This document shows, one piece after another, positions 46,140-56,378 of a stretch of DNA of 64,000 nt. A model generated the notes under the pieces. That model had not been told where the DNA came from. It worked only from the letters and a program-made list of their open reading frames with translations, and ran no database searches. The translations under genes were made by a program, and so were the position numbers. Location: positions 186,001 through 250,000 of the forward strand of contig NZ_OEQB01000003.1 in assembly GCF_900240295.1 (NCBI RefSeq). The letters are read 5' to 3'. This DNA comes from Megasphaera vaginalis (ex Bordigoni et al. 2020). GTDB taxonomy: Bacteria > Bacillota > Negativicutes > Veillonellales > Megasphaeraceae. Every line of letters starts with the position of its first letter. Position 1 is the stretch's first letter.

Positions 46140-46511
46140 TCAGTCATGGCGGCAGCCGTGGCCGTCCGTATGCTCATGGTGTCGGCACAGGGCCTGCCGA
46201 TCATTTGCAGCCAGTTGGCCGTCCAGAAGCTTCTGCACCGCCGCATCACAGCTGCCGCTGTTGCCGTTATAGCAAGTGATGCCGGCATCTTGCAACGCCT
46301 GTTGCGCGCCTTCGCCGATACCGCCGCAAATCACGGCGTCGACGGCATGGGACCGCAAAAATCCCGCCAAGGCGCCGTGCCCCTGACCGTCTGTACCGAC
46401 GACGCTCGCCGCAAGGATGACACCGTCGGCTATATCGTACAGTTTAAAGGCTTCCGATTTGCCGAAATGGGGAAATATTTGTTCCTGATCGTAGGTAACC
46501 GCTATTTTCAT
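46140..46511 (-). CDS. NifX/NifB-type iron-molybdenum cluster-binding protein with His-rich tail
   Basis: 123 residues. The Rossmann-like dinitrogenase cofactor domain is seen in MKIAVTYDQEQIFPHFGKSEAFKLY (in two stretches), CGGIGEGAQQALQDAGI and GITCYNGNSG. The last 15 residues are rich in His and Cys (CRHHEHTDGHGCRHD), a probable metal site. No nitrogenase genes are visible, so a general metal-cluster carrier role is likelier than nitrogen fixation. It lies downstream of ftsQ, possibly in the same transcript. Confidence 0.85.
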   Translation of the reverse strand: MKIAVTYDQEQIFPHFGKSEAFKLYDIADGVILAASVVGTDGQGHGALAGFLRSHAVDAVICGGIGEGAQQALQDAGITCYNGNSGSCDAAVQKLLDGQLAANDRQALCRHHEHTDGHGCRHD

Positions 46512-46594
46512 TTCTTACCGCTCCTTTCTAAACACGCTGCCGGTCGTGCTTTCAGAAAATCCGATGCCGCCAATCTGCGGCGCCGGACAACAGA

Positions 46595-47533
46595 TTATTT
46601 CGTCTTGACGAGAGGCGCCGCGGGATCGGCATTAATATATTGGACGGACAGCTTATTATCCGTTACTTCCTGAAGCAGTTCCATCGTGAGCGCCGCCCGT
46701 TCAACCGGATTGTCCCCCGTTCCTAAATGGATGGAAACGGAATCTTTCGTATAGGCAATAATATCGGCCGGATTGCCTACATTGATCTCCACGATTTCTT
46801 CCGTCACCTCCGGTGACAAGGCTTGGAGATACTGTATGGCGTTGACGATCTCCGGCTCGCCGATAACGTCGCCCAACAACAGCGTATCAATCTTCTTTCC
46901 CGTCATCAGGGGCGCCGAAAATCCTTTGATCTGCGGCTCAACGGCAATGACCGTTCCCGTCGCATCAACGGCGGCAAAACCGTACATCGTCGTCAAAACG
47001 GCTGCCGCTTTTCTTTCTTTCATGTCAATATGAATAACGGCGGGAAATTCACGCGTAATCTTGACGTCGCCGACACGCAGGTCCTTGCGCAGCCGGGCAG
47101 CCATATCGCTTACCGACAACTTAACCGTATTGACCGGTTCGCCAACGCCGGCGGCCCGATACACTTCGGCAAAGGACATCGTTTCATTGCCGTCGACGAT
47201 GACGGCGCCGAAAGGAACCGGCGCCAGACGCAAGATGAGCCACAGGAAAAAGACGCCGCAAACAGCCGCGAACACGCGCAGCCGCCGTCGCCGCCGCAGG
47301 CGGCGCTGTTGCTGTCGCTGCTTCTTCTGCAGATTCTTCGCTTTTCGTCTGGCAATGCGCTGCAGCGCTTCTGTCGACATAGGCGACTGCCCGTCGTCAT
47401 CGACGGTATATACGGCTTGCGCATCTGCGTCAAAGCGTCTGAACCGTCCGGTTTCATCTGCACCCGGACGGTTCACATCGTCATATAAAGTTGTTTCCCC
47501 TTCCGGAGGTATAAATTTTTCTTTCGTCATCAT
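46595..47533 (-). CDS. ftsQ: cell division protein FtsQ/DivIB
   Basis: 312 residues. A cytoplasmic tail of about 95 residues is very basic near its end (RRLRRRRRLR). One membrane segment (VFAAVCGVFFLWLILRLA) follows, then a POTRA domain (GAVIVDGNETMSFAEVYRAAGV) and beta domain. It links FtsL/FtsB-type proteins at the septum. It is the last division gene of the cluster; ftsA and ftsZ do not follow. Confidence 0.88.
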   Translation of the reverse strand: MMTKEKFIPPEGETTLYDDVNRPGADETGRFRRFDADAQAVYTVDDDGQSPMSTEALQRIARRKAKNLQKKQRQQQRRLRRRRRLRVFAAVCGVFFLWLILRLAPVPFGAVIVDGNETMSFAEVYRAAGVGEPVNTVKLSVSDMAARLRKDLRVGDVKITREFPAVIHIDMKERKAAAVLTTMYGFAAVDATGTVIAVEPQIKGFSAPLMTGKKIDTLLLGDVIGEPEIVNAIQYLQALSPEVTEEIVEINVGNPADIIAYTKDSVSIHLGTGDNPVERAALTMELLQEVTDNKLSVQYINADPAAPLVKTK

Positions 47534-47560
47534 AAAGTCCCTGCACGCAGACGTAGTATA

Positions 47561-48499
47561 TTAAAATTTCCCCGTTGCAGCTTCGAGCAAAATTTTTTCA
47601 CATAGTTCCTCAAAGGATACGCCCATCGCTCTCGCTGCATCGGGAACGAGGCTGGTAGCCGTCATCCCCGGTACGGTATTGATTTCCAGGACAAAGAGAT
47701 TTCCCTCTTTATCTGTCATCATATCGACGCGGGAAACACCGCTGCAATGAAGCAAATGGAACACGTCCAAAGCCGTGTCCTGCATTTTCTTCGTCATGGC
47801 ATCGCCGATCGGCGCCGGACACAAATGCGTCGAAACGCCCGGTGTGTATTTTGAGTAATAATCATATTTTCCCGTACTGGAAACGATCTGGATCACGGGA
47901 AAAGCCGTATCATCCATAACGGCCACCGTAAACTCATCTCCGTCGATAAAAGCTTCGACAATGATGGATGTGCCATACCGGAAGGCCTCTTCCAACGCCG
48001 GCCGCAACGCGCCTGTCTCATTGACAATGACCGTGCCGATGCTGGATCCCTGCGCCGCCGATTTAATGACGACAGGCAAGGAAAAGGTTCGACCGATATC
48101 CGCTATGATGGAATCAAAGGGTTGTAATGAAAAATAATAGGCAAATGGGGCTGTCGGAATCCCGGCGCCTTGAAAGGCGCACTTGCTGATTACCTTATTC
48201 ATACCGGCGGCGCTTGCCATGACGCCGGGCCCCGTATAAGGCATGCCCATCATTTCACACAGGCCCTGGAGAACGCCATCTTCGCCATAACGACCGTGAA
48301 GCGCATTGAAAACGACGTCGAACGTCCCTGCCGACAGGGTCTGCGCAAACTTTTCCGGCACCAGTTCGATAATTTCGGCCCGATACCCCCGGGTTGTCAG
48401 GGCCGCGGCAATTGCCGCGCCGGTGCGCCGTGAGACGTCAGCTTCCGTTGACGGCCCGCCGACGACAACGGCAATACGTTTATCCTTCGTTATTTCCAT
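47561..48499 (-). CDS. ddl: D-alanine--D-alanine ligase
   Basis: 312 residues, ATP-grasp fold. RIAVVVGGPSTEADVSRRTG at the start, LHGRYGEDGVLQGLCEMMG, KSAAQGSSIGT and FVLEINTVPGMTATSL are all present. It makes the D-Ala-D-Ala dipeptide used by MurF. The ATG shares one base with the murC stop (TAATG), so the two are coupled. Confidence 0.96.
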   Translation of the reverse strand: MEITKDKRIAVVVGGPSTEADVSRRTGAAIAAALTTRGYRAEIIELVPEKFAQTLSAGTFDVVFNALHGRYGEDGVLQGLCEMMGMPYTGPGVMASAAGMNKVISKCAFQGAGIPTAPFAYYFSLQPFDSIIADIGRTFSLPVVIKSAAQGSSIGTVIVNETGALRPALEEAFRYGTSIIVEAFIDGDEFTVAVMDDTAFPVIQIVSSTGKYDYYSKYTPGVSTHLCPAPIGDAMTKKMQDTALDVFHLLHCSGVSRVDMMTDKEGNLFVLEINTVPGMTATSLVPDAARAMGVSFEELCEKILLEAATGKF

Positions 48500-49890
48500 T
48501 ACCACTGCACCTTCTTTCCCGCTGCGGCGACATATTGCTCACCGACTGTATAAATATCGCCGGCACCCATGGTGATAACCAGATCCTGCGGCTGCGCATG
48601 TTCTTCCAAATAAGCCAAGACCGCTTCTTTAGTCGGAATGTACAGAACGTCCTGATGCGACAGTTTCTGCACCATATCGACAATCAGTTTGCCGCTGACT
48701 CCCGGAATGGGATCTTCACCGGCACTGTATACATCGGTAATGATCAATTTATCGGCGCAAACAAATGATCGGCCGTATTCTTTTGCCAACAATTTTGTCC
48801 GCGTATAGCGATGGGGCTGAAAGAGACAGACAACACGATGTGTCCCCATGTCCCGAGCCGCCGTCAGGGTAGCGTTAATTTCCGTCGGATGGTGAGCGTA
48901 GTCATCGACGACCCAAACGCCGTTGACATGCCCTTTCGTCTGAAAACGGCGTCTGGCTCCGTGAAAATGCGACAGCGCCGTGACGATATCCGTAAAGGCA
49001 AGACCGCAGTACAACGCCGTCGCTATCGTTGCCAGGGCATTCAGAATATTGTGACGGCCAGGAACGGCAAGGGTCACATCGCCGAGAGCGGCGCCGTCGT
49101 GGAGTACGGTAAAAGTCAGCAAGCCGTCGTGATAAAAGACATTCGTTGCCTGATAGTCGGCCTCGTGCTCAATGCCGTACGTAATACAGCGGCGTTCCAA
49201 TGTTGGCAGCAAGTCGCGAATATGCTCATTTTCCACACAAAGAACGGCCGCCCCTTCTTCTTTATCAAGGAGCTGGATAAATTGTTTAAACGCAGCGACG
49301 ACATTTTCAATAGACCCGTAGTAATCCATATGATCGGCGTCAATGTTGGTGACGACGGCAATATACGGAGATTCTTTCAAAAAAGAACCGTCGCTTTCGT
49401 CGGCTTCGGCAATTACATACCGGCCATGCCCCAAGACAGAATTACTGTGCAGATAATCCACTTCCCCGCCAATGACCAGGGTCGGATCCGTATTGTTTTC
49501 ATAAAAAACCTGCCCCAACATGGACGACGTCGTCGTTTTCCCGTGAGCGCCGGCAACGGCGATTGCCTTGCCCCAACTCATGATATGTACCAGGGCATCG
49601 GCGCGATGAATGACGGGAATTCCCTGTTCCCGCGCCGCCTTCAACTCTTCATTCGTCTCGCGGATTGCCGAAGAAATAACGACGACTTCAGCGTCACCGA
49701 GATTTTCGGCTCTTTGTCCGATACAGATGCGCGCGCCGCGGGCGGCGAAATTTTCCGTTACTGCCGTCGCTTTCATATCGGAACCGGAAACGCTGTAGCC
49801 TTTATCAATAAATATATTGGCAATCGCCTGCATGCCGACACCGGCGATACCGATGAAATGTACACGCTTTACCGAATTGAGATTGATCAT
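48499..49890 (-). CDS. murC: UDP-N-acetylmuramate--L-alanine ligase
   Basis: 463 residues. NAD-like start RVHFIGIAGVGMQAIANI, ATP loop GAHGKTTTSSMLG, VTNIDADHMDYYGS and DDYAHHPTEINATL identify MurC. It adds L-Ala to UDP-MurNAc. ATG 49890 is preferred over 49896 on ribosome-site spacing (AGGG). Confidence 0.96.
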   Translation of the reverse strand: MINLNSVKRVHFIGIAGVGMQAIANIFIDKGYSVSGSDMKATAVTENFAARGARICIGQRAENLGDAEVVVISSAIRETNEELKAAREQGIPVIHRADALVHIMSWGKAIAVAGAHGKTTTSSMLGQVFYENNTDPTLVIGGEVDYLHSNSVLGHGRYVIAEADESDGSFLKESPYIAVVTNIDADHMDYYGSIENVVAAFKQFIQLLDKEEGAAVLCVENEHIRDLLPTLERRCITYGIEHEADYQATNVFYHDGLLTFTVLHDGAALGDVTLAVPGRHNILNALATIATALYCGLAFTDIVTALSHFHGARRRFQTKGHVNGVWVVDDYAHHPTEINATLTAARDMGTHRVVCLFQPHRYTRTKLLAKEYGRSFVCADKLIITDVYSAGEDPIPGVSGKLIVDMVQKLSHQDVLYIPTKEAVLAYLEEHAQPQDLVITMGAGDIYTVGEQYVAAAGKKVQW

Positions 49891-49906
49891 GATCATGCAC
49901 CCTTTT

Positions 49907-51028
49907 CTAACGTTTGCTGTTCCTGGCAATGGACAGCGCCAATTTCGCAATATCTTCCGCCGCCTGCGGACGTCCCATGGCTTTGCTCGCCGCCGCCATC
50001 GCCTTCAAATTCCGCGGATCATCCTTCAGACGTCTGATTTCTTCCAGTAATTCCCGCCCCGTCAGCATCTTGTCCAAAATCATTTTCGCCGCCCCGTTCA
50101 GGACCAAGGCCTGCGCGTTATAGCGCTGATGATCTTCTGCGGCATAGGGGTAGGGGATGAGTATAGCAGGCAAACCGCGTACTGTCAATTCCGCCAAGCC
50201 GACGGCACCGGCGCGATAAACGGCCAGATCGGCCGCTGCCAAGGCTTCCGGCATATGATGCAAGTACGGAATAATATGGCTTCCTTCGCCATAATTCCCT
50301 TTGCCGTCGATACCGTCCAGCTGTTTGACGACTCGATCGTATTCATGATCTCCTGTGACATGCAGAATCTGTATATCTTTATCATTTCTGAAATATTGAT
50401 GCACTTCAATCATCGCCGTATTGATGCTGCGCGCGCCGCGGCTGCCGCCGGCGACGAGAAGCGTAAACTTACAAGGATCCAGGCCCAAAAGCGCCTGTCC
50501 CTGCTCCTTTGATACGGTCAACACATCTTTGCGGACAGGATTACCGGTATAAACCAGCACGTCCTTTTTCTTAAACCGCTGCATCGCCTCCTTGTAACCC
50601 AAGGCTACGCGATTGGCAAATTTGCTTAAAATCATATTCGTCACACCGGGAATGACATTTTGTTCCTGGACCAACGTCGGAACACCGCTTAAACTCGCCG
50701 CCAATAAAACGGGACCGCAAACGAAACCGCCCGTTCCGATAACGACGTCAGGCTTAAATTTTTGTATGATTCTGGCAGCCTTGAAAACGCTTCCCGTCGT
50801 CTTTCCTACAGTAACGACGTTGCGCAACGAAATTCTCCGCTCCAACCCCCGCACGTCGAGGGTCACGAAGGGAAACCCTTCTTTCGGTATCAATGTATTT
50901 TCCAGTCCTGTTTTCGAACCTACGTATAAAAATTCCGTCGGCTCTATATCGGCTATTGCTCTGGCGATCGTGATTGCCGGATAAATATGGCCTCCCGTTC
51001 CGCCGCCGGAAAGAATGACACGGCCCAT
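49907..51028 (-). CDS. murG: undecaprenyl-PP-MurNAc-pentapeptide GlcNAc transferase
   Basis: 373 residues, GT-B glycosyltransferase. SGGGTGGHIYPAITIARAI, GTGGFVCGPVLLAA, VAGGSRGARSIN and YRAGAVGLAELTVRG match MurG. It makes lipid II at the inner face of the membrane. It directly follows murD with only a 36-nt gap, where ftsW is found in many other bacteria. Confidence 0.96.
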   Translation of the reverse strand: MGRVILSGGGTGGHIYPAITIARAIADIEPTEFLYVGSKTGLENTLIPKEGFPFVTLDVRGLERRISLRNVVTVGKTTGSVFKAARIIQKFKPDVVIGTGGFVCGPVLLAASLSGVPTLVQEQNVIPGVTNMILSKFANRVALGYKEAMQRFKKKDVLVYTGNPVRKDVLTVSKEQGQALLGLDPCKFTLLVAGGSRGARSINTAMIEVHQYFRNDKDIQILHVTGDHEYDRVVKQLDGIDGKGNYGEGSHIIPYLHHMPEALAAADLAVYRAGAVGLAELTVRGLPAILIPYPYAAEDHQRYNAQALVLNGAAKMILDKMLTGRELLEEIRRLKDDPRNLKAMAAASKAMGRPQAAEDIAKLALSIARNSKR

Positions 51029-51064
51029 AACACGTCCTCCTTATCAGCACAGATTTTATCGTTC

Positions 51065-52429
51065 TTACAGACCGTTGACAATACCTTTAAAGATGCGGCC
51101 TCTCTGTTCATAATTATCATACATATCAAAACTGGAGCAAGCCGGCGATAAGAGTACGGCCTGCGGCTTCTTCGCTATCTTCCGCGCCGTCATGATCGCT
51201 TTTTCCATCGAATCTCCGACACAACGGATATCATTAACACCCGCTTTTTCAGCGGCAATGCGGAAACGTTCCGCAGCCTGCCCGATCAGGATCAATACAT
51301 CCACTTTCACCGCCGCCAACGACATGAAAGCATCGAGGGGCGTCATTTTATCATAGCCGCCGGCAATAAGAATCAAATGTCCCGGAAAAGCTTCAAGCGC
51401 CTTGATTGAAGCGTCCGTATTCGTTCCCTTCGAGTCGTTGTAATAGGATACACCGTTCAGCGTGCGCACCCATTCCAAACGATGTTCGACGCCGTTAAAC
51501 GTTTTCAGCACTTGCCGGATAACGGCGAAAGACGCGCCGCCGGCATGGGCCAAAAGCAGCGCCGCCAGGCAATTCTGAATATTATGTTTGCCGAAAAGCT
51601 TCAGTTCATCTTCACGGCAAATGACCGTGTCGATACCATCTTCGCGGAAAATAAGCTGCCCCTTCTCCGCAAAAGCGCCTGCCGGAACGGGGCCTTGTGT
51701 CGATATGTACACAACGTTTCCCGTCATATCGCCAGCCATGCCGCGCACCAACGGGTCGTCATAGTTCAGCACCGCCAAGTCCGTCCGGTCCTGATTGCGA
51801 AAGATCCGCTTCTTGGCCGCACCGTAGGCTTCCATCGTGTGATGGCGGTCGAGATGATCCGGCGTAAGGTTCAAGATAACGGCGGCTTTGGCTTTCATTG
51901 TCTGGGTAAATTCCAACTGAAAACTGGACAACTCGGCAACGACGACGGCATCAGCCGGTAAATCGGCAGCCTGTTCCGATAAGCCGACACCGATATTGCC
52001 GCCGACAACGGTTTGCCTGCCGCAGGCCTTCATGATCTCTCCGACCAACGTCGTCGTCGTCGTCTTTCCATTGGTGCCGGTAATACCGAGTATCTCGGCG
52101 TCCGTCACCCGAACGGCTACCTCCACTTCACTCCAAATGGGAATCTGCCGCCGCACAGCTTCTCTCATAATGGGTATTTCAGGAGAAATGGCCGGCGACG
52201 GTACGAGAATGTCGACACCGTCCAACAGAGACGCGTCCTGTATGCCGAAAAGCAGCGTCACGCCGGCCTGCCGTAAAGGCCGCCACCGTTCATCGGCCGC
52301 ATCAATCGCTTTCATATCGTTCAGCGTTACCTTGCCACCGTGCGCGGCCAAAACGGAAGCTGCCGCCCTGCCGCTGATACCGGCGCCGATTACCAATATT
52401 TTTTTTCCTGAAAAATCCATTATACTCAT
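51065..52429 (-). CDS. murD: UDP-N-acetylmuramoylalanine--D-glutamate ligase
   Basis: 454 residues. KKILVIGAGISGRAAASVL, ATP loop GTNGKTTTTTLVGEI, LNLTPDHLDRH and NDSKGTNTDASIKALE are MurD signatures. It adds D-Glu to the growing stem peptide. Confidence 0.96.
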   Translation of the reverse strand: MSIMDFSGKKILVIGAGISGRAAASVLAAHGGKVTLNDMKAIDAADERWRPLRQAGVTLLFGIQDASLLDGVDILVPSPAISPEIPIMREAVRRQIPIWSEVEVAVRVTDAEILGITGTNGKTTTTTLVGEIMKACGRQTVVGGNIGVGLSEQAADLPADAVVVAELSSFQLEFTQTMKAKAAVILNLTPDHLDRHHTMEAYGAAKKRIFRNQDRTDLAVLNYDDPLVRGMAGDMTGNVVYISTQGPVPAGAFAEKGQLIFREDGIDTVICREDELKLFGKHNIQNCLAALLLAHAGGASFAVIRQVLKTFNGVEHRLEWVRTLNGVSYYNDSKGTNTDASIKALEAFPGHLILIAGGYDKMTPLDAFMSLAAVKVDVLILIGQAAERFRIAAEKAGVNDIRCVGDSMEKAIMTARKIAKKPQAVLLSPACSSFDMYDNYEQRGRIFKGIVNGL

Positions 52430-52456
52430 GACTGCACCTGCTTTATAAAAAAATAA

Positions 52457-53425
52457 TTAACGATCTCCCGCTAAGACGATAAGGATAGCTATAATGGCCA
52501 TCAGCGCCGAAAAGCTCCAGAAGACCGTCACAACCTTTACTTCGCTCCAACCGGACAATTCAAAGTGATGATGAATGGGGCTCATCTTGAAGACGCGTAC
52601 GCCCCGTGTCTTAAACGAAACTACCTGTATAATGACGGACAGTGCTTCCAGCACATACAGGGCGCCGGCAACAACCAACAACAGTTCGGTCTTGGTTAAG
52701 ATCGCCATGGCCGCCAAGGCGCCGCCCAGGGCCAATGAGCCCGTATCTCCCATAAACATTTTGGCCGGGTGCTGATTATAAAAGAGAAATCCCAGACAAG
52801 CACCGGTTAATGCAGCGCAGAAAACGGCAAAATTACCGTAACCGAGGGCCAATGCAATGACCACGTACGCCACAGACGTAATCGCGCAGGAACCGGCCGC
52901 CAAACCATCCAATCCGTCCGTCAGATTCACGGCGTTGCTGGTACCGACGATCATGAAGAAAACAAAGATATAGTAGAAGAACCCCAAATCAACCGTCCAA
53001 TTGGCGACAGGAATCCAGAGCGTTGTCGGAAATTCCAAATACACGTTCAGTACGAGACAAAAAACAGCCGCCAGTATGAACTGACCGCACAATTTTTGCT
53101 TTGCCGTCAGGCCCAAATTGCGGCGCTTGACGGTTTTAATGCCGTCATCGAGAAAACCGATGATACCGTGCCCGAAGGTCAGCAGCAGAGCCAAGTCCTT
53201 ACGCAGTTCAAAAGGGTTGAAGAGCAGACAGGAAACGATGACTGCAACTAATATGAGAATACCACCCATCGTCGGTGTTCCCGCTTTGTATTTATGGCTT
53301 TCCGGCCCCTCTTCCCGTTCCGATTGCCGGGCGCGAAATTTTTTCAATTCTCTGATCACGATCGGCCCCAAGGCCAAGCCGATAACAAGGCTGACAACAA
53401 ATCCCATGATGAGGGTACTTAACAT
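52457..53425 (-). CDS. mraY: phospho-MurNAc-pentapeptide transferase
   Basis: 322 residues with about ten membrane segments. KAGTPTMGGI, FLDDGIKTVKRRNLGLTAKQK, NLTDGLDGLAAGS and the C-terminal PIHHHFELSGWSE are all diagnostic. It transfers phospho-MurNAc-pentapeptide to undecaprenyl phosphate, making lipid I. It follows murF by five bases. Confidence 0.97.
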   Translation of the reverse strand: MLSTLIMGFVVSLVIGLALGPIVIRELKKFRARQSEREEGPESHKYKAGTPTMGGILILVAVIVSCLLFNPFELRKDLALLLTFGHGIIGFLDDGIKTVKRRNLGLTAKQKLCGQFILAAVFCLVLNVYLEFPTTLWIPVANWTVDLGFFYYIFVFFMIVGTSNAVNLTDGLDGLAAGSCAITSVAYVVIALALGYGNFAVFCAALTGACLGFLFYNQHPAKMFMGDTGSLALGGALAAMAILTKTELLLVVAGALYVLEALSVIIQVVSFKTRGVRVFKMSPIHHHFELSGWSEVKVVTVFWSFSALMAIIAILIVLAGDR

Positions 53426-53430
53426 TCACA

Positions 53431-54798
53431 TTACTTCCTTTCAAAATACGTCAATATCTTTTCCATGGCAAAGCCGCGGGATCCTTTAAGCAAAACCGTA
53501 TCTCCCGGCAGTAATACCGACTTCAGCATGGCTGCGGCTTCGTCGTGATTTGCCGTAATCCAGACATTGACCATTCCTTCCTTTTTGGCTTCATCGGCAA
53601 TAAAAGCGGCTTCATCGCCCAAGACAATAAGGGCATCAATCGACGCAGCGGCTATTTGCCTGCCGACAGTCCGATGTTCCCGTTCCGTCCAGCCGCCTAA
53701 TTCCAACATGCCGCCAAGGACGGCGATCTTCCGTCCCGTCGTCAGCGAGGCAAGCGTGGAAACGGCTTCGCTCATGGAAGCGGGATTGGCGTTATAAGCA
53801 TCGTTGATAAAGGTGTACGGATCAAGCCGCACTAATTCCAAGCGCATCGGCACGCCGCCATATTCGCTTAATCCTTTACGCATTTGGTGCTCGCTCAAGC
53901 CCAAAACCCGTCCGACAGCGACGGCGGCCAAAGCGTTATAAACCGTATACTTGCCGATGACGGGCATCGTTATATCAAACATCAAATCAAAACAACGGCA
54001 GCTGAAGCGGAGTCCTTTTTCATTTGCCTCAATGCGGCAGCCTCGGATCACGGCATTACTCAAGACGCCGTAAGTGACGCTCTTGGCGCGACAGATATCG
54101 GCCATGGCGGCAACATAGCGATCGTCCTGATTGAGAACGGCCACGCCGTCAGATGGCAAAGCGGCGACAAGCTCCGCTTTGGCTTTGGCGATATTTTCCT
54201 GTGATCCCAAAAGCTCGATATGACTCTTGCCGACATTGGTGACGACGCCGATCGTCGGTTCGGCAATCGCCGCCAACTCGGCAATCTGTCCCAAGCCGCG
54301 CATGCCCATTTCCACGACACAAACGCCGTGATCTTCTGTCAGGTTCAGCAAGGTCTTCGGCAATCCGATTTCATTGTTAAAATTTTTCTCCGTCTGCAAT
54401 ACATTATACTTCTGCGCCAGTACCGTGGCAATAATACTCCGCGTCGAGGTCTTGCCGACGGAGCCTGTAACGGCAATGACGGGGATTGCGAAACGACGCC
54501 GATGAAAGCGGGCCAGATCCTGATAGGCCTTCAAGGTATCGGTGACCAAAAAAACCGTACAATCGCCGTATTTTTCCGTTTCCCTGGCAACGAGAACACC
54601 GGCCGCACCGCCTTCAAGGGCTGCAGCAATAAAACGATGACCGTCAAACGTATCGCCCTGCAACGCGACAAAAAGTGATCCCGGTGAAAGCGTGCGCGTA
54701 TCGGTATCGATACTGCTGAACGCGTTCTCACGGTTTCCTCGGCGCAGAAGTCTGGCGCCGGTAGCTTCAATTACTTCGGCAATCGTAAAGGCCGCCAT
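53431..54798 (-). CDS. murF: UDP-MurNAc-tripeptide--D-Ala-D-Ala ligase
   Basis: 455 residues. SIDTDTRTLSPGSLFVALQG, ATP loop TGSVGKTSTRSIIATVL, NAYNANPASMSEA-type substrate motif (INDAYNANP) and VLLKGSRG. It completes the UDP-MurNAc-pentapeptide with the dipeptide from Ddl. It starts two bases after murE. Confidence 0.96.
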   Translation of the reverse strand: MAAFTIAEVIEATGARLLRRGNRENAFSSIDTDTRTLSPGSLFVALQGDTFDGHRFIAAALEGGAAGVLVARETEKYGDCTVFLVTDTLKAYQDLARFHRRRFAIPVIAVTGSVGKTSTRSIIATVLAQKYNVLQTEKNFNNEIGLPKTLLNLTEDHGVCVVEMGMRGLGQIAELAAIAEPTIGVVTNVGKSHIELLGSQENIAKAKAELVAALPSDGVAVLNQDDRYVAAMADICRAKSVTYGVLSNAVIRGCRIEANEKGLRFSCRCFDLMFDITMPVIGKYTVYNALAAVAVGRVLGLSEHQMRKGLSEYGGVPMRLELVRLDPYTFINDAYNANPASMSEAVSTLASLTTGRKIAVLGGMLELGGWTEREHRTVGRQIAAASIDALIVLGDEAAFIADEAKKEGMVNVWITANHDEAAAMLKSVLLPGDTVLLKGSRGFAMEKILTYFERK

Positions 54799-54800
54799 AC

Positions 54801-56297
54801 TTATCTTCCTTTCAACTGTTGAACCGCTTCTCTTGCAACTTCCCGATCATCAAAATGGATCGTCTTATCTTTCAAAATCTGATACGTTTCATGCCCCTTG
54901 CCGGCAATAACGATGATATCACCGGCCCCGGCTATTTCAACAGCCCGCGTGATAGCCCGGCGGCGGTCGACAATCACTTCATACGTTTGCCCTTCTCTGA
55001 GTCCCTGCTTCACGCCTGCCGCCACTTCGGCAACAATGGCGTCCGGATCTTCCGACCGTGGATTATCGGAGGTTACAATGGGGATATCCGATTCCGCAGC
55101 TCCAATGCGTCCCATAATGGGCCGTTTCGTACGATCCCGGTCACCGCCGCAGCCAAAGACGGAAATAATCCGGTTCGGATGCATGGCCCGTGCCGTTGTC
55201 AACGCTTTTTCCAAACTGTCCGGCGTATGGGAATAGTCGACGACGATGGCAAAATCCTGTCCCGCTTCAACGAGTTCGAACCGCCCCGGAACGGAACGGA
55301 ACGTCTGAATGGCCTGATCGATCGTCGCCGTGTCGACGCCTTCGGCATGGGCGGCGCCGATAGCCGCCAACGTGTTGTACACATTGAACAGCCCGGTAAT
55401 ATGCATCTGCAGATCAACGGAACCGAAGGGACCGGAAACATGGAACGATGATTTCTTCAATTCCACCTGCAACGAAGATCCCCGTAAGTCCGCTTCCTGT
55501 TCCACGCCGTACGTCAGCACGTTGCCGCGGCAGGCGGCCAGAATATCTTTGGCGTACGGATCGTCTACATTGACGACAGCCGTCTTATTGCCTTTGACCG
55601 TATCGCCCGCCGTCAGCCCTTGAAACAATTTGGCTTTAGCGGCAACGTAGTTTTCAAACGTCTTGTGAAAATCTAAATGATCTTGCGTCAAATTCGTGAA
55701 AACCGCCGTATCAAATTCGATTCCGGCAACGCGATTTAATTCCAGCGCGTGACTTGATACTTCCATTACAACATGCGTTATGCCGCGCTCCGCCATCAGA
55801 TGCAGGAAATGTTGTAATTCCACTACATCCGGCGTCGTATTATGAATCGGCAGTTCTTCATCATCGATGAGCGCGTGAATCGTGCCGAGAACGCCGACAT
55901 GATGGCCGGCGGCACGCAAAATGTGCGCAATAATATGGCTTGTCGTCGTTTTACCGTTCGTGCCGGTTACGCCGATCATGCGCATTTTTTTGCCGGGATA
56001 ATCATAAAAATAAGGAACGATGTCTTCCAGCGCATGGTGAATATCGGGAACCATCAACTGTACGACGCGGTCAGGCAGATCCAGGTGCTTCGCCGTCAGC
56101 ACGGCAACGGCTCCCTTTTCAACGGCTTGCGCGGCAAATTTAGCGCCGTCAACATGAACGCCTGCAATGCAGACGAACAAATACCCTGCTTCTATTTCAC
56201 GAGAATCGGCGGAAATACCGCTAATCTCGGTCTTTACATTGCCATCTACATTATAGATCCCTTTTATTTGACGACTTAATTCTTCTACTGTTTTCAT
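54801..56297 (-). CDS. murE: UDP-MurNAc-L-alanyl-D-glutamate--meso-diaminopimelate ligase
   Basis: 498 residues. ATP loop GTNGKTTTSHIIAHIL, DSRE near the start, and the DNPRSEDP motif that in this family selects meso-diaminopimelate over lysine. So the peptidoglycan should be of the mDAP type, as in Negativicutes. GGGGAGG precedes the ATG. It is separated from ftsL by 81 nt containing a strong hairpin, where an ftsI-type transpeptidase gene often lies. Confidence 0.96.
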   Translation of the reverse strand: MKTVEELSRQIKGIYNVDGNVKTEISGISADSREIEAGYLFVCIAGVHVDGAKFAAQAVEKGAVAVLTAKHLDLPDRVVQLMVPDIHHALEDIVPYFYDYPGKKMRMIGVTGTNGKTTTSHIIAHILRAAGHHVGVLGTIHALIDDEELPIHNTTPDVVELQHFLHLMAERGITHVVMEVSSHALELNRVAGIEFDTAVFTNLTQDHLDFHKTFENYVAAKAKLFQGLTAGDTVKGNKTAVVNVDDPYAKDILAACRGNVLTYGVEQEADLRGSSLQVELKKSSFHVSGPFGSVDLQMHITGLFNVYNTLAAIGAAHAEGVDTATIDQAIQTFRSVPGRFELVEAGQDFAIVVDYSHTPDSLEKALTTARAMHPNRIISVFGCGGDRDRTKRPIMGRIGAAESDIPIVTSDNPRSEDPDAIVAEVAAGVKQGLREGQTYEVIVDRRRAITRAVEIAGAGDIIVIAGKGHETYQILKDKTIHFDDREVAREAVQQLKGR

Positions 56298-56341
56298 CCT
56301 TATTCCTCCCCTTATGCAGTCATGCTAATACAAACAACAAT

Positions 56342-56369
56342 AGCAGTCTTAACCAGCATTAAGACTGCT
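56342..56369. terminator. strong hairpin between ftsL and murE
   Basis: AGCAGTCTTA and TAAGACTGCT form a perfect 10-bp stem around an 8-nt loop. On the minus strand it is followed by ATTGTTGTTTG rather than a pure T run, so it may attenuate rather than stop dcw transcription. Confidence 0.55.
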
Positions 56370-56378
56370 CTTGCACTT

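Noticed and set aside
46140-46511. Evidence for nitrogen fixation
   Set aside because: A single NifX-like protein is common in anaerobes without nitrogenase, and no nif genes are nearby.
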